From the NCBI RefSeq assembly GCF_001579805.1, contig NZ_CP014546.1, forward strand, positions 5,456,001 to 5,520,000: DNA of 64,000 bases, given 5' to 3'. This DNA comes from Pseudomonas azotoformans (GTDB lineage: Bacteria > Pseudomonadota > Gammaproteobacteria > Pseudomonadales > Pseudomonadaceae). The translations under genes and the position numbers were made by a program. Shown here piece after piece: positions 15,525-24,703 of this stretch. The notes under the pieces were generated by a model. It did no database searches. It had not been told where the DNA came from and was given only the letters and a program-made list of their open reading frames with translations. Numbering within the stretch: position 1 is the first letter of the stretch; each line of letters starts with the position of its first letter.

Positions 15525-17468
15525 TCACTCATCGCCAGACGCTTCACATTGGCTCGCAATGCCATCCGTCAGACGCGCATAAGGATTGAAACCCGCCAAT
15601 TCCACGGCACTGGTTGCTATGCCGAAGAATGCACGCCTGACTATCAACCCCACCTCCACAGGTAACGTGTAGCTACGCCGAACCGCCGCATCACAATCAA
15701 CATACAACTGCTCAGTATCAACGCCAGCTAGTTCATCACAAGCGACAATACATCCCCAAAGTCGTGCCAGAACGGATTTAAAGGGATCAATAAGTGACTG
15801 ATGAGAATCAACGCGCGTACCACTCAGCTGCAGGCAAGCATCAAACAGCGCATGCCAGTGTGAAAACAGCGCGCGTAGATCAGCGCTGTCTTCGAGCGTA
15901 TCGCATTGCTGCAACAATGGCTGTGCAATAGCAGTCAGCGAATCATGACATTCACGCCGCCACACATCGATTAGTAGGCAACGCCTGACAATCCGACGCG
16001 TCAGTTCTGCAATCAGGATGGGACGTTCTGTCGATGGCATAACTCGCCAGAGTGGCTGCCAGGAGACACCATGAAGGAGCTTGCCCGGCAACAGTATCTG
16101 CGTCGCAAACTGTAATCGGCGCCCCGCAGGCGGCAGTGTAAATGCACTGGCAAGGCCTTCTTCACCAGCACTGAACGCGCGTAACTGCCTCCACGCTTGA
16201 TAGCGTGGCAATAGCAGATACCAAAGACATCCACCCATGGACATCTCCGCTGCCTCATCATGTCCTGGTTCGCCACAATCGCAACGCAATAGCTCATCAG
16301 TTACGCAGGAAAGGCTTGTGCCATAACCACGCAACGCCTTGACGCCCCCCATCGACAACGCAACAAATGCCTCATTGAAGAACTCTTCGTTCGAATAATC
16401 TGCAACGAAATCCACCACTTCGCTGTAGCGAATCAGATTATCGATAGCTCGTTGGACGGTGGCGCATCGCGCAAATGAATCGAAAGCGCCCGCTTCGTTC
16501 ATCAAATAATCATAGCCGTCAGAGTTCATTACCATACGGTGATAAGGGCTCATCGCCGCATCCCACCAACGCGCCAAGATAAATTCATCAGGTGTTATCC
16601 CTCCGCCTGCCGCTTCGACAAAGCCGCCCAATTCCCCCCAATGCCTTGAAGCTGCGACCAGCACATCCTTGGTTTTCATAAAGGCACAAGCCGTAACCAT
16701 GTCCTGCAAAGCCTGCCTGACAGAATCCCCACCCAAGTGCGTAAAGCCATCGCTGGCAGCCAATCTGTAGGCCGCCCGCTTCGCCCCGGGATCATCGGCG
16801 GCCCCCACATAATCGACGGCCGTCGTGAGCACCAGCAATGAGCCACATAGATCATGAATACGTGCGTCCGGGCTGCGAATGCACTGCCATGCAAATGTAC
16901 TGGCGCAGAAGTCGCGAATGATCATTGCGGGCATATCCTGCGCTTTCAAACCGGGAGCAACAGTGCGGTAGGCGCTGAATAACCGTGGAACCTCCAAACC
17001 CTTTTTTGGTGCAGGGCGCGCAATAGCAGCCAGGCCACTGGCAATGCGACGGCTCTGTTCACTCACTCCCTTAGATGCGTGCCATAAACTGGCTCCCGCG
17101 ATCAATGTCATCGCCGCAATTGCGCCCGTCGATACCGTCTTGCAAAGTGATTTCTCGTCAGTCAATGCCAACAACTGATCAAAATACGCGCCCCCCTGCG
17201 CACTGTGTTCTATACGGTGCGACGCATATGGCACGTATACAGGAAGGCCAACCAAGTAGGTCAGTGCACTGTCGCTCCCCACAATCACCTTCCCGCTGTT
17301 CATGGAGGCGAAGATTGACTGGACGCTGGCATCCGTCAACCCCATCGCGGCGGCACTCCATATATCCGCTCTTGAGCCCGCACGTATAAAGTGCGTACGT
17401 AAACGACGTACTTCGCAAGGATCACGCAGCCACTGCTGTGCTTTCTCAAGGATGAACGAGTCACTCAT
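15525..17468 (-). CDS. Unrecognised 647-residue protein coupled to a prenyl diphosphate synthase; possible non-canonical terpene synthase
   Basis: I do not recognise a named family. The protein is mostly helical in character, with no signal peptide. It has one hydrophobic segment near residues 114-128 and is rich in Cys and Trp. Two acidic clusters stand out: DYVGAADD (residues 219-226) and VVDFVADYSNEEFFN (351-365). In the second, D353, D357, E361 and N365 are each four residues apart, the i/i+4/i+8 geometry of the NSE/DTE metal triad of class I terpene synthases. The clusters are about 134 residues apart, close to the usual DDxxD-to-NSE distance. ATG 17466-17468 overlaps the prenyl synthase stop by 8 bp, so the two are co-translated. 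The DNA is visibly more A/T-rich than its neighbours, suggesting horizontal acquisition. The catalytic idea is inference only. Confidence 0.8.
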   Translation of the reverse strand: MSDSFILEKAQQWLRDPCEVRRLRTHFIRAGSRADIWSAAAMGLTDASVQSIFASMNSGKVIVGSDSALTYLVGLPVYVPYASHRIEHSAQGGAYFDQLLALTDEKSLCKTVSTGAIAAMTLIAGASLWHASKGVSEQSRRIASGLAAIARPAPKKGLEVPRLFSAYRTVAPGLKAQDMPAMIIRDFCASTFAWQCIRSPDARIHDLCGSLLVLTTAVDYVGAADDPGAKRAAYRLAASDGFTHLGGDSVRQALQDMVTACAFMKTKDVLVAASRHWGELGGFVEAAGGGITPDEFILARWWDAAMSPYHRMVMNSDGYDYLMNEAGAFDSFARCATVQRAIDNLIRYSEVVDFVADYSNEEFFNEAFVALSMGGVKALRGYGTSLSCVTDELLRCDCGEPGHDEAAEMSMGGCLWYLLLPRYQAWRQLRAFSAGEEGLASAFTLPPAGRRLQFATQILLPGKLLHGVSWQPLWRVMPSTERPILIAELTRRIVRRCLLIDVWRRECHDSLTAIAQPLLQQCDTLEDSADLRALFSHWHALFDACLQLSGTRVDSHQSLIDPFKSVLARLWGCIVACDELAGVDTEQLYVDCDAAVRRSYTLPVEVGLIVRRAFFGIATSAVELAGFNPYARLTDGIASQCEASGDE

Positions 17469-18516
17469 GATCAGACCACACTCTTGTAGACCCGATGAAA
17501 CTCGCCCTGAGTTGCGTCAATTGCTGTCGAGCTTCATCAAGTCCCTGATGCGGTCCCGCCTTGATACAAAGCTCTCGAAACGACTGATCCAGAATATTAT
17601 TACTTCGTTGAGTCCCTCGAGCGCCCAGTGCTTGGCAAATGTCATCTGCCAGCGACTGCACTTCATACGGCTCGACAACAGCTTGGGCCTTTTTCTTCAA
17701 TGAGTTGAAATAACAGCAACTCAAGTCCTCCGCCAGCCACGCCCACACCCAAGAGGGCCGATCATTGCGTAAATCTTCATATCGCTTGATGGGGTCGAGC
17801 TGCTCACCGAAGTTACCCAGATCATCCAACATCTGCAGCGCCACACCCACCTGCTGTCCATACACTGTCAGGCTCTCGATAAGGGATTTCGACCCTCCTG
17901 CCGCAATGGCACCCAACGACGCAGCCAAGGCCATCAGTCGTCCTGTTTTCAAACCTGAGATCACGGATACAACCGAAAGCACTTCTGCTTGTTCCAAGTC
18001 GGTCAAGCGTACAGATAGATCCAATGCCTGCCCCGAGTGGCAGTGAAGCAACGTCGACGACACTGCGCGGGATACCTTCAGCTCTACGGCGCCGGGCAGG
18101 CCCAAACGCTGTATCAGGCTGAGCGCCCAGAAATACAGCCAATTGCCGGTATTCAACGCCAGCGGCAGCCCATGGGTAACGTGCAACGCTGGTTTGCCAC
18201 GTCGCCAGGATGAGTTGTCTTCAATGTCATCCACGATCAGCGAACCGCCGTGGAGTGCCTCAAGGATAATTGCCAGTTCTGGAGGTGCGCACTCCTCGCG
18301 CCCTGCCAGGTGCCAGCCGAGATTCACCAGAGACGCACGAAATCCTTTACCAGGCGTACGGAAAAATGTGCGTGCCGGGTCCAGGAGTGCTTCGTTCCAG
18401 AAACCTGCAGCCAAGTGATACTCCTGTGCAAATGTTGAGGAGGATGAGAAATCGCTCTCAAGCATTTGCAGCAGCAGAGTTGAATGTGGTTGTGTTGTTT
18501 GAAGCAGCATAGCCAT
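17461..18516 (-). CDS. Polyprenyl (isoprenoid) diphosphate synthase
   Basis: Trans-prenyltransferase of 351 residues condensing isopentenyl diphosphate with an allylic diphosphate. All key motifs are seen: GKGFRASL near residue 56; first Asp-rich motif DDIED (96-100) followed by RRG (105-107); SGQALDL (161-167); KTG (190-192); and a second Asp-rich motif reduced to DDLGN (231-235), then KRYEDL. The catalytic set looks intact; chain length cannot be assigned. ATG 18514-18516 was chosen for AGGGAAGAG upstream; a longer in-frame TTG start at 18657 lacks a ribosome site. The usual ispA setting (xseB, dxs) is absent. With the downstream partner it forms a two-gene, A/T-richer operon, so a secondary-metabolite role is likely. 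Confidence 0.93.
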   Translation of the reverse strand: MAMLLQTTQPHSTLLLQMLESDFSSSSTFAQEYHLAAGFWNEALLDPARTFFRTPGKGFRASLVNLGWHLAGREECAPPELAIILEALHGGSLIVDDIEDNSSWRRGKPALHVTHGLPLALNTGNWLYFWALSLIQRLGLPGAVELKVSRAVSSTLLHCHSGQALDLSVRLTDLEQAEVLSVVSVISGLKTGRLMALAASLGAIAAGGSKSLIESLTVYGQQVGVALQMLDDLGNFGEQLDPIKRYEDLRNDRPSWVWAWLAEDLSCCYFNSLKKKAQAVVEPYEVQSLADDICQALGARGTQRSNNILDQSFRELCIKAGPHQGLDEARQQLTQLRASFIGSTRVWSDHE

Positions 18517-18667
18517 GACGCGCTCTTCCCTGAACGGGTTCCCGACAGGATCAGCTTTAACTGGGTCGAACGGCATGCCAACAAAATGCGTGAGGCAATG
18601 ACTCAAGAAAGCCACCGATTGAAGGGTGAGCCTAGGTGAGGTTTTTTCTAGCGTCAAACACCGGCCA

Positions 18668-19447
18668 TCACCCCAGATTCCGCGCTGAGTTACTCAATGC
18701 TCGCGAACACTGCAACAACGCCGGCGCCAACTGCTTCTCCGCATCCGCCCTGCTCCACCGACTGGTCGGCGCCACCACATGCACCGCCGCCACCGGCCGG
18801 CCATTGGCACCCAACACCGGCGCGCCGATGGTCATGTCGCCCAGGAACAGCTCCTGGCCATTCACTGCATAGCCCTGCTCACGCACTTGCTGTAACGATT
18901 GCAGAATCTGCTCGACGTCAGTCAGCGTCTGGCTGGTGTGGGCAATGCGCTGGCTGTTCTCGATCAACACCAACGCCTCCTCCTGCGGCAACGCGCTCAA
19001 ATACGCGCGCCCCGACGCCGTGCAATACATCGGCACCCGCGAACCGATCGGCATGTGCACCGGCACAAACCCTGAGCTGACGAAACGCGCGATATAGGTC
19101 ATGTCGTAGCCCGCAGGCTCGGTGAGGCATGACGTTTCGCCGGTCAATCGCGTCAGCTCCGACAGAAACGGATTGGCCACCTCGATCAACGAATGCGCAT
19201 CCAGATAACTAAAACCCAACTCCAGCACCCGAGGTGTGAGTTGGTAATGCCGTGTGCGGGAGTGTTTCCGAAGGTAACCCAGGCTTTCCAGGGTAAACAC
19301 CATGCGCTGGGCCGAGCTTTTGGTCATGCCAGCAGCCTCGGCCACCTCTGCAAGGCTCATGCTGCGGCGCTGTGCGCTGAATGCCTTGAGCACCGACAGG
19401 CCTTTTTCCAGGGATTGGTTGTGCAGACTGTTGCGTTCTTCGGACAT
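18668..19447 (-). CDS. IclR-family transcriptional regulator
   Basis: Regulator of 259 residues with an N-terminal winged helix (SLAEVAEAAGMTKSSAQRMV, about residues 30-49) and a C-terminal effector-binding domain (IGSRVPMYCTASGRAYLSAL). It is transcribed away from the amino-acid-type ABC operon at 19663 across a 215-bp shared regulatory region. Regulating that operon is the natural inference. ATG 19445-19447. Confidence 0.92.
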   Translation of the reverse strand: MSEERNSLHNQSLEKGLSVLKAFSAQRRSMSLAEVAEAAGMTKSSAQRMVFTLESLGYLRKHSRTRHYQLTPRVLELGFSYLDAHSLIEVANPFLSELTRLTGETSCLTEPAGYDMTYIARFVSSGFVPVHMPIGSRVPMYCTASGRAYLSALPQEEALVLIENSQRIAHTSQTLTDVEQILQSLQQVREQGYAVNGQELFLGDMTIGAPVLGANGRPVAAVHVVAPTSRWSRADAEKQLAPALLQCSRALSNSARNLG

Positions 19448-19569
19448 GGCGGACTCGCGGTCAGGTCGATCAGGCGTGGCGTTATTTCTACCTCAAATCA
19501 CAAAAATAGACCATTAAATATCGCATATCGATACGAACAGTTCATTTTGTAGACTTTTAATGGCGTATA

Positions 19570-19587
19570 TCGATTCTTATCAATCGA
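19570..19587. promoter_or_regulatory. Inverted repeat, candidate IclR-family operator
   Basis: TCGATT-CTTATC-AATCGA, with perfect 6-bp arms, ends two bases before the -24 element of the sigma-54 motif. Its position suits a repressor or co-regulator of the 19663 operon. Related half-sites (TATCG) occur upstream around 19519-19534. Confidence 0.4.
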
Positions 19588-19589
19588 AA

Positions 19590-19604
19590 TGGCACAGAGC
19601 TTGC
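19590..19604 (+). promoter_or_regulatory. Sigma-54 (RpoN) promoter of the amino-acid ABC operon
   Basis: TGGCAC-AGAGC-TTGC fits the -24/-12 consensus with correct spacing, 58 bp before the binding-protein ATG. Nitrogen-regulated amino acid importers in Pseudomonas commonly use RpoN promoters. Confidence 0.6.
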
Positions 19605-19662
19605 GATTTCATCAATAACCGCTCGCGGTACTGACGATCCGTTTTCCTTCTGGAGTAACCCG

Positions 19663-20445
19663 ATGAACAGTCTTTCGCCCTTGTTTCGCCGCCTTGCCTT
19701 CGGTCTGTGCGCCGCCGTTTGTGTCAGCGCCGCGCACGCAGACAGTGCGTCCTCGTACAAAGTCGGTGCAACCGCCAGTGGCTCGCCGTTTACCTTTCTC
19801 GACATCAAGAGCAACAGCATCCAGGGCGTGATGGTGGATGTGGCCGAGGCCGTGGGCAAGGCCGGCGGGTTCACCAGCCAGATCGAGCAGACCAACTTCG
19901 CGGCGCTGATTCCATCACTCACCTCGGGCAAGCTGGACTTCATTTCCGCCGGCATGCTCAAGACCGAAGAGCGCACCAAGGTGGTCGACTTCAGCGCCCC
20001 GGTGTATGCCTACGGTGAAGGCCTGATCGTCAATGCCGACGACAACACCGCCTACCCGGACCTTATGCCACTCAAGGACCAAGTGGTCGGCGTGCAAGCC
20101 GGCACCGTCTTCTATGACCAACTGAACAAGCTCGGTATTTTCAAGGAAATCCGCACCTACGACTCCATCGGTGAGATGGTCCGCGACCTGTCCCTGGGCC
20201 GCATCAAGGCTGCCGTGGGCGACCAGCCGGTGGTGGCCTACCAGATCCGCCAGAAGCTGTTCAAAGGCGTGAAACTCGCCCCGGACTACAAGCCCACCAA
20301 TGTCGGCGAAGTGTGCCTGGTGGTGCGCAAGGGTGACGCACAAACCCTGGAGCGCCTGAACACCGCTATCGCCAGCATCAAGGCCGACGGCACCCTGGAC
20401 AGCATCCTCAAGAAGTGGGGACTTGATACCCTGGTGCGCCCATGA
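19663..20445 (+). CDS. Polar amino acid-type ABC substrate-binding protein
   Basis: Periplasmic family-3 solute-binding protein of 260 residues with signal peptide MNSLSPLFRRLAFGLCAAVC...AHA. Family blocks are GSPFTFLDIKSNSIQGVMVD and TSGKLDFISAGMLKTEERTK, then a C-terminal TLDSILKKWGL typical of GlnH/FliY proteins. First gene of a four-gene operon; its stop overlaps the permease start by 4 bp. The ligand is unknown; the FAD amine oxidase at the operon end suggests an amino acid, opine or polyamine conjugate. Confidence 0.93.
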   Translation: MNSLSPLFRRLAFGLCAAVCVSAAHADSASSYKVGATASGSPFTFLDIKSNSIQGVMVDVAEAVGKAGGFTSQIEQTNFAALIPSLTSGKLDFISAGMLKTEERTKVVDFSAPVYAYGEGLIVNADDNTAYPDLMPLKDQVVGVQAGTVFYDQLNKLGIFKEIRTYDSIGEMVRDLSLGRIKAAVGDQPVVAYQIRQKLFKGVKLAPDYKPTNVGEVCLVVRKGDAQTLERLNTAIASIKADGTLDSILKKWGLDTLVRP

Positions 20446-21110
20446 ACCCGGCTGAGTTCCTGCAAAACGCCCAGGACTTCTTGCCGATCCTGCTGCAAGG
20501 CGCCTGGGTGACGATCCAGATCACGGTGCTGTCGTTCCTGCTCAGCAGCGCGATCGGCCTGGTGCTGGCGCTGCTCAAGCTGTCGCCAATCCGCGCGCTG
20601 TCGTGGACGGCCAGCACCATCATCAACGTGATCCGTGGCCTGCCGATCATTGTGCAGCTGTTCTACATCTACTTTGTGCTGCCGGACATGGGTGTGCACC
20701 TCACCGCGTTCTACGCGGGCGTGATCGGCATGGGCATCGCCTACTCGGCGTACCAGGCCGAGAACTTCCGCACCGGGATCATTGCCGTCGAACAGGGCCA
20801 GCGTGAGGCCGCCGAAGCCTTGGGCATGCGCTCGGCACTGATGATGCGCCGGGTGATCCTGCCGCAGGCGTTCCGCATCGCCCTGCCGCCCTACGGCAAC
20901 ACCCTGGTGATGATGCTCAAGGACTCGTCCCTGGTATCGACCATCACCGTGGCCGAGATGACCCGCCAGGGCCAACTCATCGCCTCGTCCACCTTCCAGA
21001 ACATGACCGTCTACACCCTGGTCGCCCTGCTCTACCTGCTGATGAGCCTGCCGCTGGTGTATGGCCTGCGCCGCATGGAACAGCACCTGGGCCGGAGGAA
21101 AAAAGCATGA
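20442..21110 (+). CDS. Amino acid ABC transporter permease
   Basis: HisM/GlnP-family permease of 222 residues. Visible are the family segment [20 protein letters not shown], the EAA loop ([20 protein letters not shown]) and four to five membrane spans. It would form a homodimeric channel. ATGA overlaps at both ends couple it to the binding protein and the ATPase. Confidence 0.94.
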   Translation: MNPAEFLQNAQDFLPILLQGAWVTIQITVLSFLLSSAIGLVLALLKLSPIRALSWTASTIINVIRGLPIIVQLFYIYFVLPDMGVHLTAFYAGVIGMGIAYSAYQAENFRTGIIAVEQGQREAAEALGMRSALMMRRVILPQAFRIALPPYGNTLVMMLKDSSLVSTITVAEMTRQGQLIASSTFQNMTVYTLVALLYLLMSLPLVYGLRRMEQHLGRRKKA

Positions 21111-21859
21111 TCGAAATTCGCCAACTGCAAAAACATTACGGCAGCCACCGCGTGCTGCACGGCGTCGACCTGGACGTGGCCAAGGGCGAAGTGGTGTGCC
21201 TGATCGGCCCTTCGGGTTCAGGCAAGTCCACCTTGCTGCGCTGCATCAATGCGCTGGAAGCCTATGACGGCGGCGTCATCACCGTGTTCGGCCAAACCGT
21301 ACAACGCGGCAGCAAGACCGTGCACGCCCTGCGCAGCCGCATGGGCATGGTGTTCCAGCGCTTCAACCTGTTCCCCCATCGCACCGTGCTGGAAAACGTC
21401 ATGGAAGGCCCGGTGTATGTCAAAGGCGAACCTGCGCAACAAGCCCGCGAGGAAGCCCTGGTGTTGCTGGAAAAGGTCGGCTTGAGTGCCAAGGCCGACG
21501 CCTACCCGGAGCAACTCTCCGGTGGCCAGCAACAACGCGTAGCCATCGCCCGCGCCCTGGCGATGAAACCCGAAGCGATGTTGTTCGACGAACCTACCTC
21601 GGCCCTCGACCCGGAACTGGTGGGCGATGTGCTGGCAGTGATGCGCACCCTGGCGGATGAAGGCATGACCATGATCGTGGTGACCCATGAAATGGGCTTT
21701 GCCCGCGAAGTGGCCGACCGCGTGTGCTTCCTGCATGGCGGCTACATCGTCGAAAGCGGCGCGGCGGAGCAGGTGCTGGGCAATCCGCAGCATCCACGCA
21801 CCCAGGACTTTCTGCGCCGTGTGCTGCATCCCACTGGCGATACGCGGAGCCTGTCATGA
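21107..21859 (+). CDS. Amino acid ABC transporter ATP-binding protein
   Basis: GlnQ/HisP-type ATPase of 250 residues. Walker [16 protein letters not shown] (about residues 32-46), Q-loop [11 protein letters not shown], signature [17 protein letters not shown], Walker [15 protein letters not shown] and H-loop VVTHEMGFA are all intact. It overlaps the downstream oxidase start by 4 bp (ATGA). Confidence 0.96.
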   Translation: MIEIRQLQKHYGSHRVLHGVDLDVAKGEVVCLIGPSGSGKSTLLRCINALEAYDGGVITVFGQTVQRGSKTVHALRSRMGMVFQRFNLFPHRTVLENVMEGPVYVKGEPAQQAREEALVLLEKVGLSAKADAYPEQLSGGQQQRVAIARALAMKPEAMLFDEPTSALDPELVGDVLAVMRTLADEGMTMIVVTHEMGFAREVADRVCFLHGGYIVESGAAEQVLGNPQHPRTQDFLRRVLHPTGDTRSLS

Positions 21860-23124
21860 AGTCATTGTGGTCCGCGACCGCACCGTCGGAGGTGCCGACG
21901 CCTGCGTTGAGTGAATCGGTGAAGGTCGATGTGGCGATTGTCGGTGCGGGCTATACCGGCTTGTCCACGGCACTGCATTTGGCCGAGCGAGGCGTGAGCG
22001 TCTGCGTGTTGGAAGCCAATGAGCCGGGTTGGGGTGCGTCCGGGCGCAACGGTGGGCAGGTCAACCCCACCCTCAAATATGACCCGGAACAACTGGTGCA
22101 GATGTATGGACCGGAACGCGCCGAGCCGTTGATCTCAACCGTATCGAGCTCGGCGGACCTAGTGTTCAAGCTGATCGAAAAACACGGCATCGATTGCGCC
22201 CCGGTACGCAAGGGTTGGATGCAGGTGTCGTACACCGGAAAAGGCGTCGCCGGATTGCATGCGCGGGCAGATCAGTGGGCCCGGCGTGGTGTGCCGGTAC
22301 ATCGACTGGATGCCGCAGCGGTGGCTTCACGCATGGGCAGTGACGCGTTTGCCGGCGGTTGGCTGGACGGCCGTGCCGGTGCGATTCAGCCGTTGGCGTA
22401 TGCCCGTGGGTTGGTGGGCGCAGCGTTGGCGGCGGGTGTAAGGATTCATGGGCAAAGTGCAGTGACAGGCTTGCAGCGTCAGGGGTTCGGCTGGCAATTG
22501 CAGACCGCCTCCGGTGCGCAGGTGACCGCTGACCAAGTGGTGCTCGCCACCAACGGCTACAGCGGCAACCTATGGCCGGGCATGGCGCAAAGCATCCTGG
22601 CGGCCAACAGTTTTATCGTCGCGACCAAGCCTCTGACGGGGCGTGCGGCCGAGAGCATTTTGCCGGGGCAGGAAACCGTCTCTACCGCACAAAGGCTGCT
22701 GCTGTACTTTCGCAAAGACAGCCATGGCCGCTTGTTGATGGGCGGACGCGGGCTGTTCAACGACCCCACCTCGCCCACGGACTTTGCTCACCTGGAGCGT
22801 TCGTTGGCGCTGCTGTTTCCGCAGTTGGGGCCATTGGAATTCGAATACCGTTGGGCTGGGCGAATCGCGATCACGCGGGACTTCATGCCCCATGTCCACG
22901 AACCTGCGCCAGGCCTCACGTTGGCGCTGGGTTGTAATGGTCGGGGGATTGCGCTGTGTACCAGCCTGGGGCAGCAACTGGCGGAGCGGTTGTGTGACCG
23001 CAAGGCAGAGTTTGCCTACCCGGTGACGCCGTTGCAGCGTTTGCCGATGCATGGGTTGCAGCGGTTTTACATTGGGGCGGGGGTGGCGTGGTACAGCTTG
23101 TTGGATCGGCTCAATATCAGCTGA
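21856..23124 (+). CDS. FAD-dependent amine / D-amino-acid oxidase-type oxidoreductase (PuuB-like)
   Basis: Flavoprotein of 422 residues in the DAO family. The FAD-binding Rossmann motif is [20 protein letters not shown] (about residues 24-43), then [11 protein letters not shown], seen in gamma-glutamylputrescine oxidase-type enzymes. The C-terminal FAD block has [20 protein letters not shown]. It is translationally coupled to the ABC importer, so it probably oxidises the imported amine or amino acid in the cytoplasm. The start at 21856 is set by the ATGA overlap; an earlier in-frame codon lies inside the ATPase gene. Confidence 0.9.
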   Translation: MKSLWSATAPSEVPTPALSESVKVDVAIVGAGYTGLSTALHLAERGVSVCVLEANEPGWGASGRNGGQVNPTLKYDPEQLVQMYGPERAEPLISTVSSSADLVFKLIEKHGIDCAPVRKGWMQVSYTGKGVAGLHARADQWARRGVPVHRLDAAAVASRMGSDAFAGGWLDGRAGAIQPLAYARGLVGAALAAGVRIHGQSAVTGLQRQGFGWQLQTASGAQVTADQVVLATNGYSGNLWPGMAQSILAANSFIVATKPLTGRAAESILPGQETVSTAQRLLLYFRKDSHGRLLMGGRGLFNDPTSPTDFAHLERSLALLFPQLGPLEFEYRWAGRIAITRDFMPHVHEPAPGLTLALGCNGRGIALCTSLGQQLAERLCDRKAEFAYPVTPLQRLPMHGLQRFYIGAGVAWYSLLDRLNIS

Positions 23125-23257
23125 GATCCATCGCCAAACAATCTATACCACTGTCATTTTTCACAGGTTGCCGATCACGCAATGGCTGCTAGCTTTAGCC
23201 AGTCGAGTTTACACTTCGACTGGCTTACCTATTCACCATGCGCGAAAGGAATCGTCC

Positions 23258-24043
23258 ATGAACCCGCAAAAGAACCCGAACAGCCTCCCGGCGCGGCTGG
23301 CCGGGCTGGCATACAGCCTGGTCTGCTACTTGGTTTTCCTGGCCACCTTTTTATACCTGATAGGTTTTCTGGGTGGCTTCAAGGTGCCAAAAACCATCAA
23401 CGATGGACCCTTCATCCATTGGTCATTGGCAACATTGATCAACGGTTTGCTGGTCATCCTGTTCGGCATGCAACACAGCATCATGGCGCGTAAAAACTTC
23501 AAGAACAGGCTGGCCGCTTTCATTCCTCCGGCGGTTGAACGCTCCACCTATGTGTTGATCAGCAGTTGGGTACTCATGTTGATGTTTTGGCTTTGGCAAC
23601 CTATGCCGCACACGGTGTGGAGCGTTGACGCCGCCTGGGCAAGGGCCTTGTTGGCGGGGTTGTTCTGGCTGGGCTGGGGCATCGTCTTGCTGGCAACATT
23701 GTTGATCAGCCACTTCGAACTGTTCGGCCTCAAGCAAGCCTTTGATCGTTGGCGCGACACGGCACCGCACACGCCGACATTCAGAACGCCGCTGCTGTAC
23801 AAGATCGTTCGCCACCCGCTGTACCTGGGGTTCTTGATTGCCTTCTGGGCTACGCCTGACATGACGGTCGGGCATTTACTGTTTTCGATGGGCCTGACGG
23901 TCTATCTCTTTATCGGTGCCTACTTTGAAGAGAAGGACCTAGTGGTGTTGTTTAGTGATAGATATCGGCAGTATCAGGGAGAGACCAGCATGATTTTGCC
24001 GGTGCCGAAGAGACGGCCCAAGGGGCGGAACACAGACACTTGA
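23258..24043 (+). CDS. mddA: Methanethiol S-methyltransferase (MddA type)
   Basis: Membrane methyltransferase of 261 residues with about six hydrophobic segments. MddA makes dimethyl sulfide from methanethiol and S-adenosylmethionine. The C-terminal NnrU/isoprenylcysteine-methyltransferase-like signature is present (KIVRHPLYLGFLIAFWATPD, then YFEEKDLVVLFSDRYRQY). Length and layout agree with MddA of Pseudomonas. ATG 23258 follows GAAAGGA at about 23244-23250; the longer upstream frame runs inside the oxidase gene. It is monocistronic in its own 133-bp gap. The activity call rests on family similarity. Confidence 0.8.
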   Translation: MNPQKNPNSLPARLAGLAYSLVCYLVFLATFLYLIGFLGGFKVPKTINDGPFIHWSLATLINGLLVILFGMQHSIMARKNFKNRLAAFIPPAVERSTYVLISSWVLMLMFWLWQPMPHTVWSVDAAWARALLAGLFWLGWGIVLLATLLISHFELFGLKQAFDRWRDTAPHTPTFRTPLLYKIVRHPLYLGFLIAFWATPDMTVGHLLFSMGLTVYLFIGAYFEEKDLVVLFSDRYRQYQGETSMILPVPKRRPKGRNTDT

Positions 24044-24161
24044 TCGCCCCTGAGCCCCCCCCCCGGTGGCGAGAGAGCTTGCCGAATCAACGTAGACGAT
24101 ATAAGGCGCCTGAGCTATCTTCGGACGCCTTATCGATCGACCCGGAACAGGAAGTCACCGC

Positions 24162-24665
24162 TTGAGCACGTCGTCCCTACTGCGAAGCCGCACCTTTGCC
24201 CTCTTCGCAGGCATCGCCTTTGTTGCCATAGACCAGCTCGTCAAACTACTGGCCCTGGTTTCACTGCAAGCCAACAGCTTCAAATTCGGTGCCAGCCCCC
24301 TCAACCTCGCGCTGGAACTGAGCCTGAACCCAGGCGCCTTCCTGAGCCTGGGCGCGGCGCTACCGTCGCAGGTCAAACAGCTGATCTTTATCGTGGGTGT
24401 GGCGGTCGTGGTGGCATGGGCGATGGGGTGGTCACTTTCCAACTGGAGCCAACCGCTGCGTAAAGTCTTGCCGCTGTACGCGATTGCGTTGGGCGGTATC
24501 GCCAACCTGATTGACCGCGTGTTTCGCGACGGGCATGTGGTTGACTACATGGTGCTGAATGTTGGGCCGACGCACACTGGCGTGTTCAATATTGCTGATA
24601 TCGCAATTACAGCTGGTGCAATCTATTTAATGATCGACTTGTTGGTACAACCGCGAAAGGCATAG
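24162..24665 (+). CDS. lspA: Signal peptidase II (LspA) paralogue
   Basis: Inner-membrane aspartic protease of 167 residues that cleaves prolipoprotein signal peptides. Conserved blocks are AIDQLVKLLAL, NPGAFLSLGA, GGIANLIDRVF followed by VVDYM, and FNIADIAIT; the catalytic aspartates would be D128 and D146. The TTG start at 24162-24164 is supported by AGGAAG at about 24148-24153. It lacks the usual ileS/fkpB setting, so it is likely a second copy beside the housekeeping lspA. Four hydrophobic spans are visible. Confidence 0.85.
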   Translation: MSTSSLLRSRTFALFAGIAFVAIDQLVKLLALVSLQANSFKFGASPLNLALELSLNPGAFLSLGAALPSQVKQLIFIVGVAVVVAWAMGWSLSNWSQPLRKVLPLYAIALGGIANLIDRVFRDGHVVDYMVLNVGPTHTGVFNIADIAITAGAIYLMIDLLVQPRKA

Positions 24666-24703
24666 TTGTATGAGCATGTTATGTAAAAAAGGAGTCTCAC
24701 CTT

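Noticed and set aside
24065-24084. REP-like GGTGGCGAGAGAGCTTGCCG
   Set aside because: Only one short degenerate arm is visible, with no palindrome.
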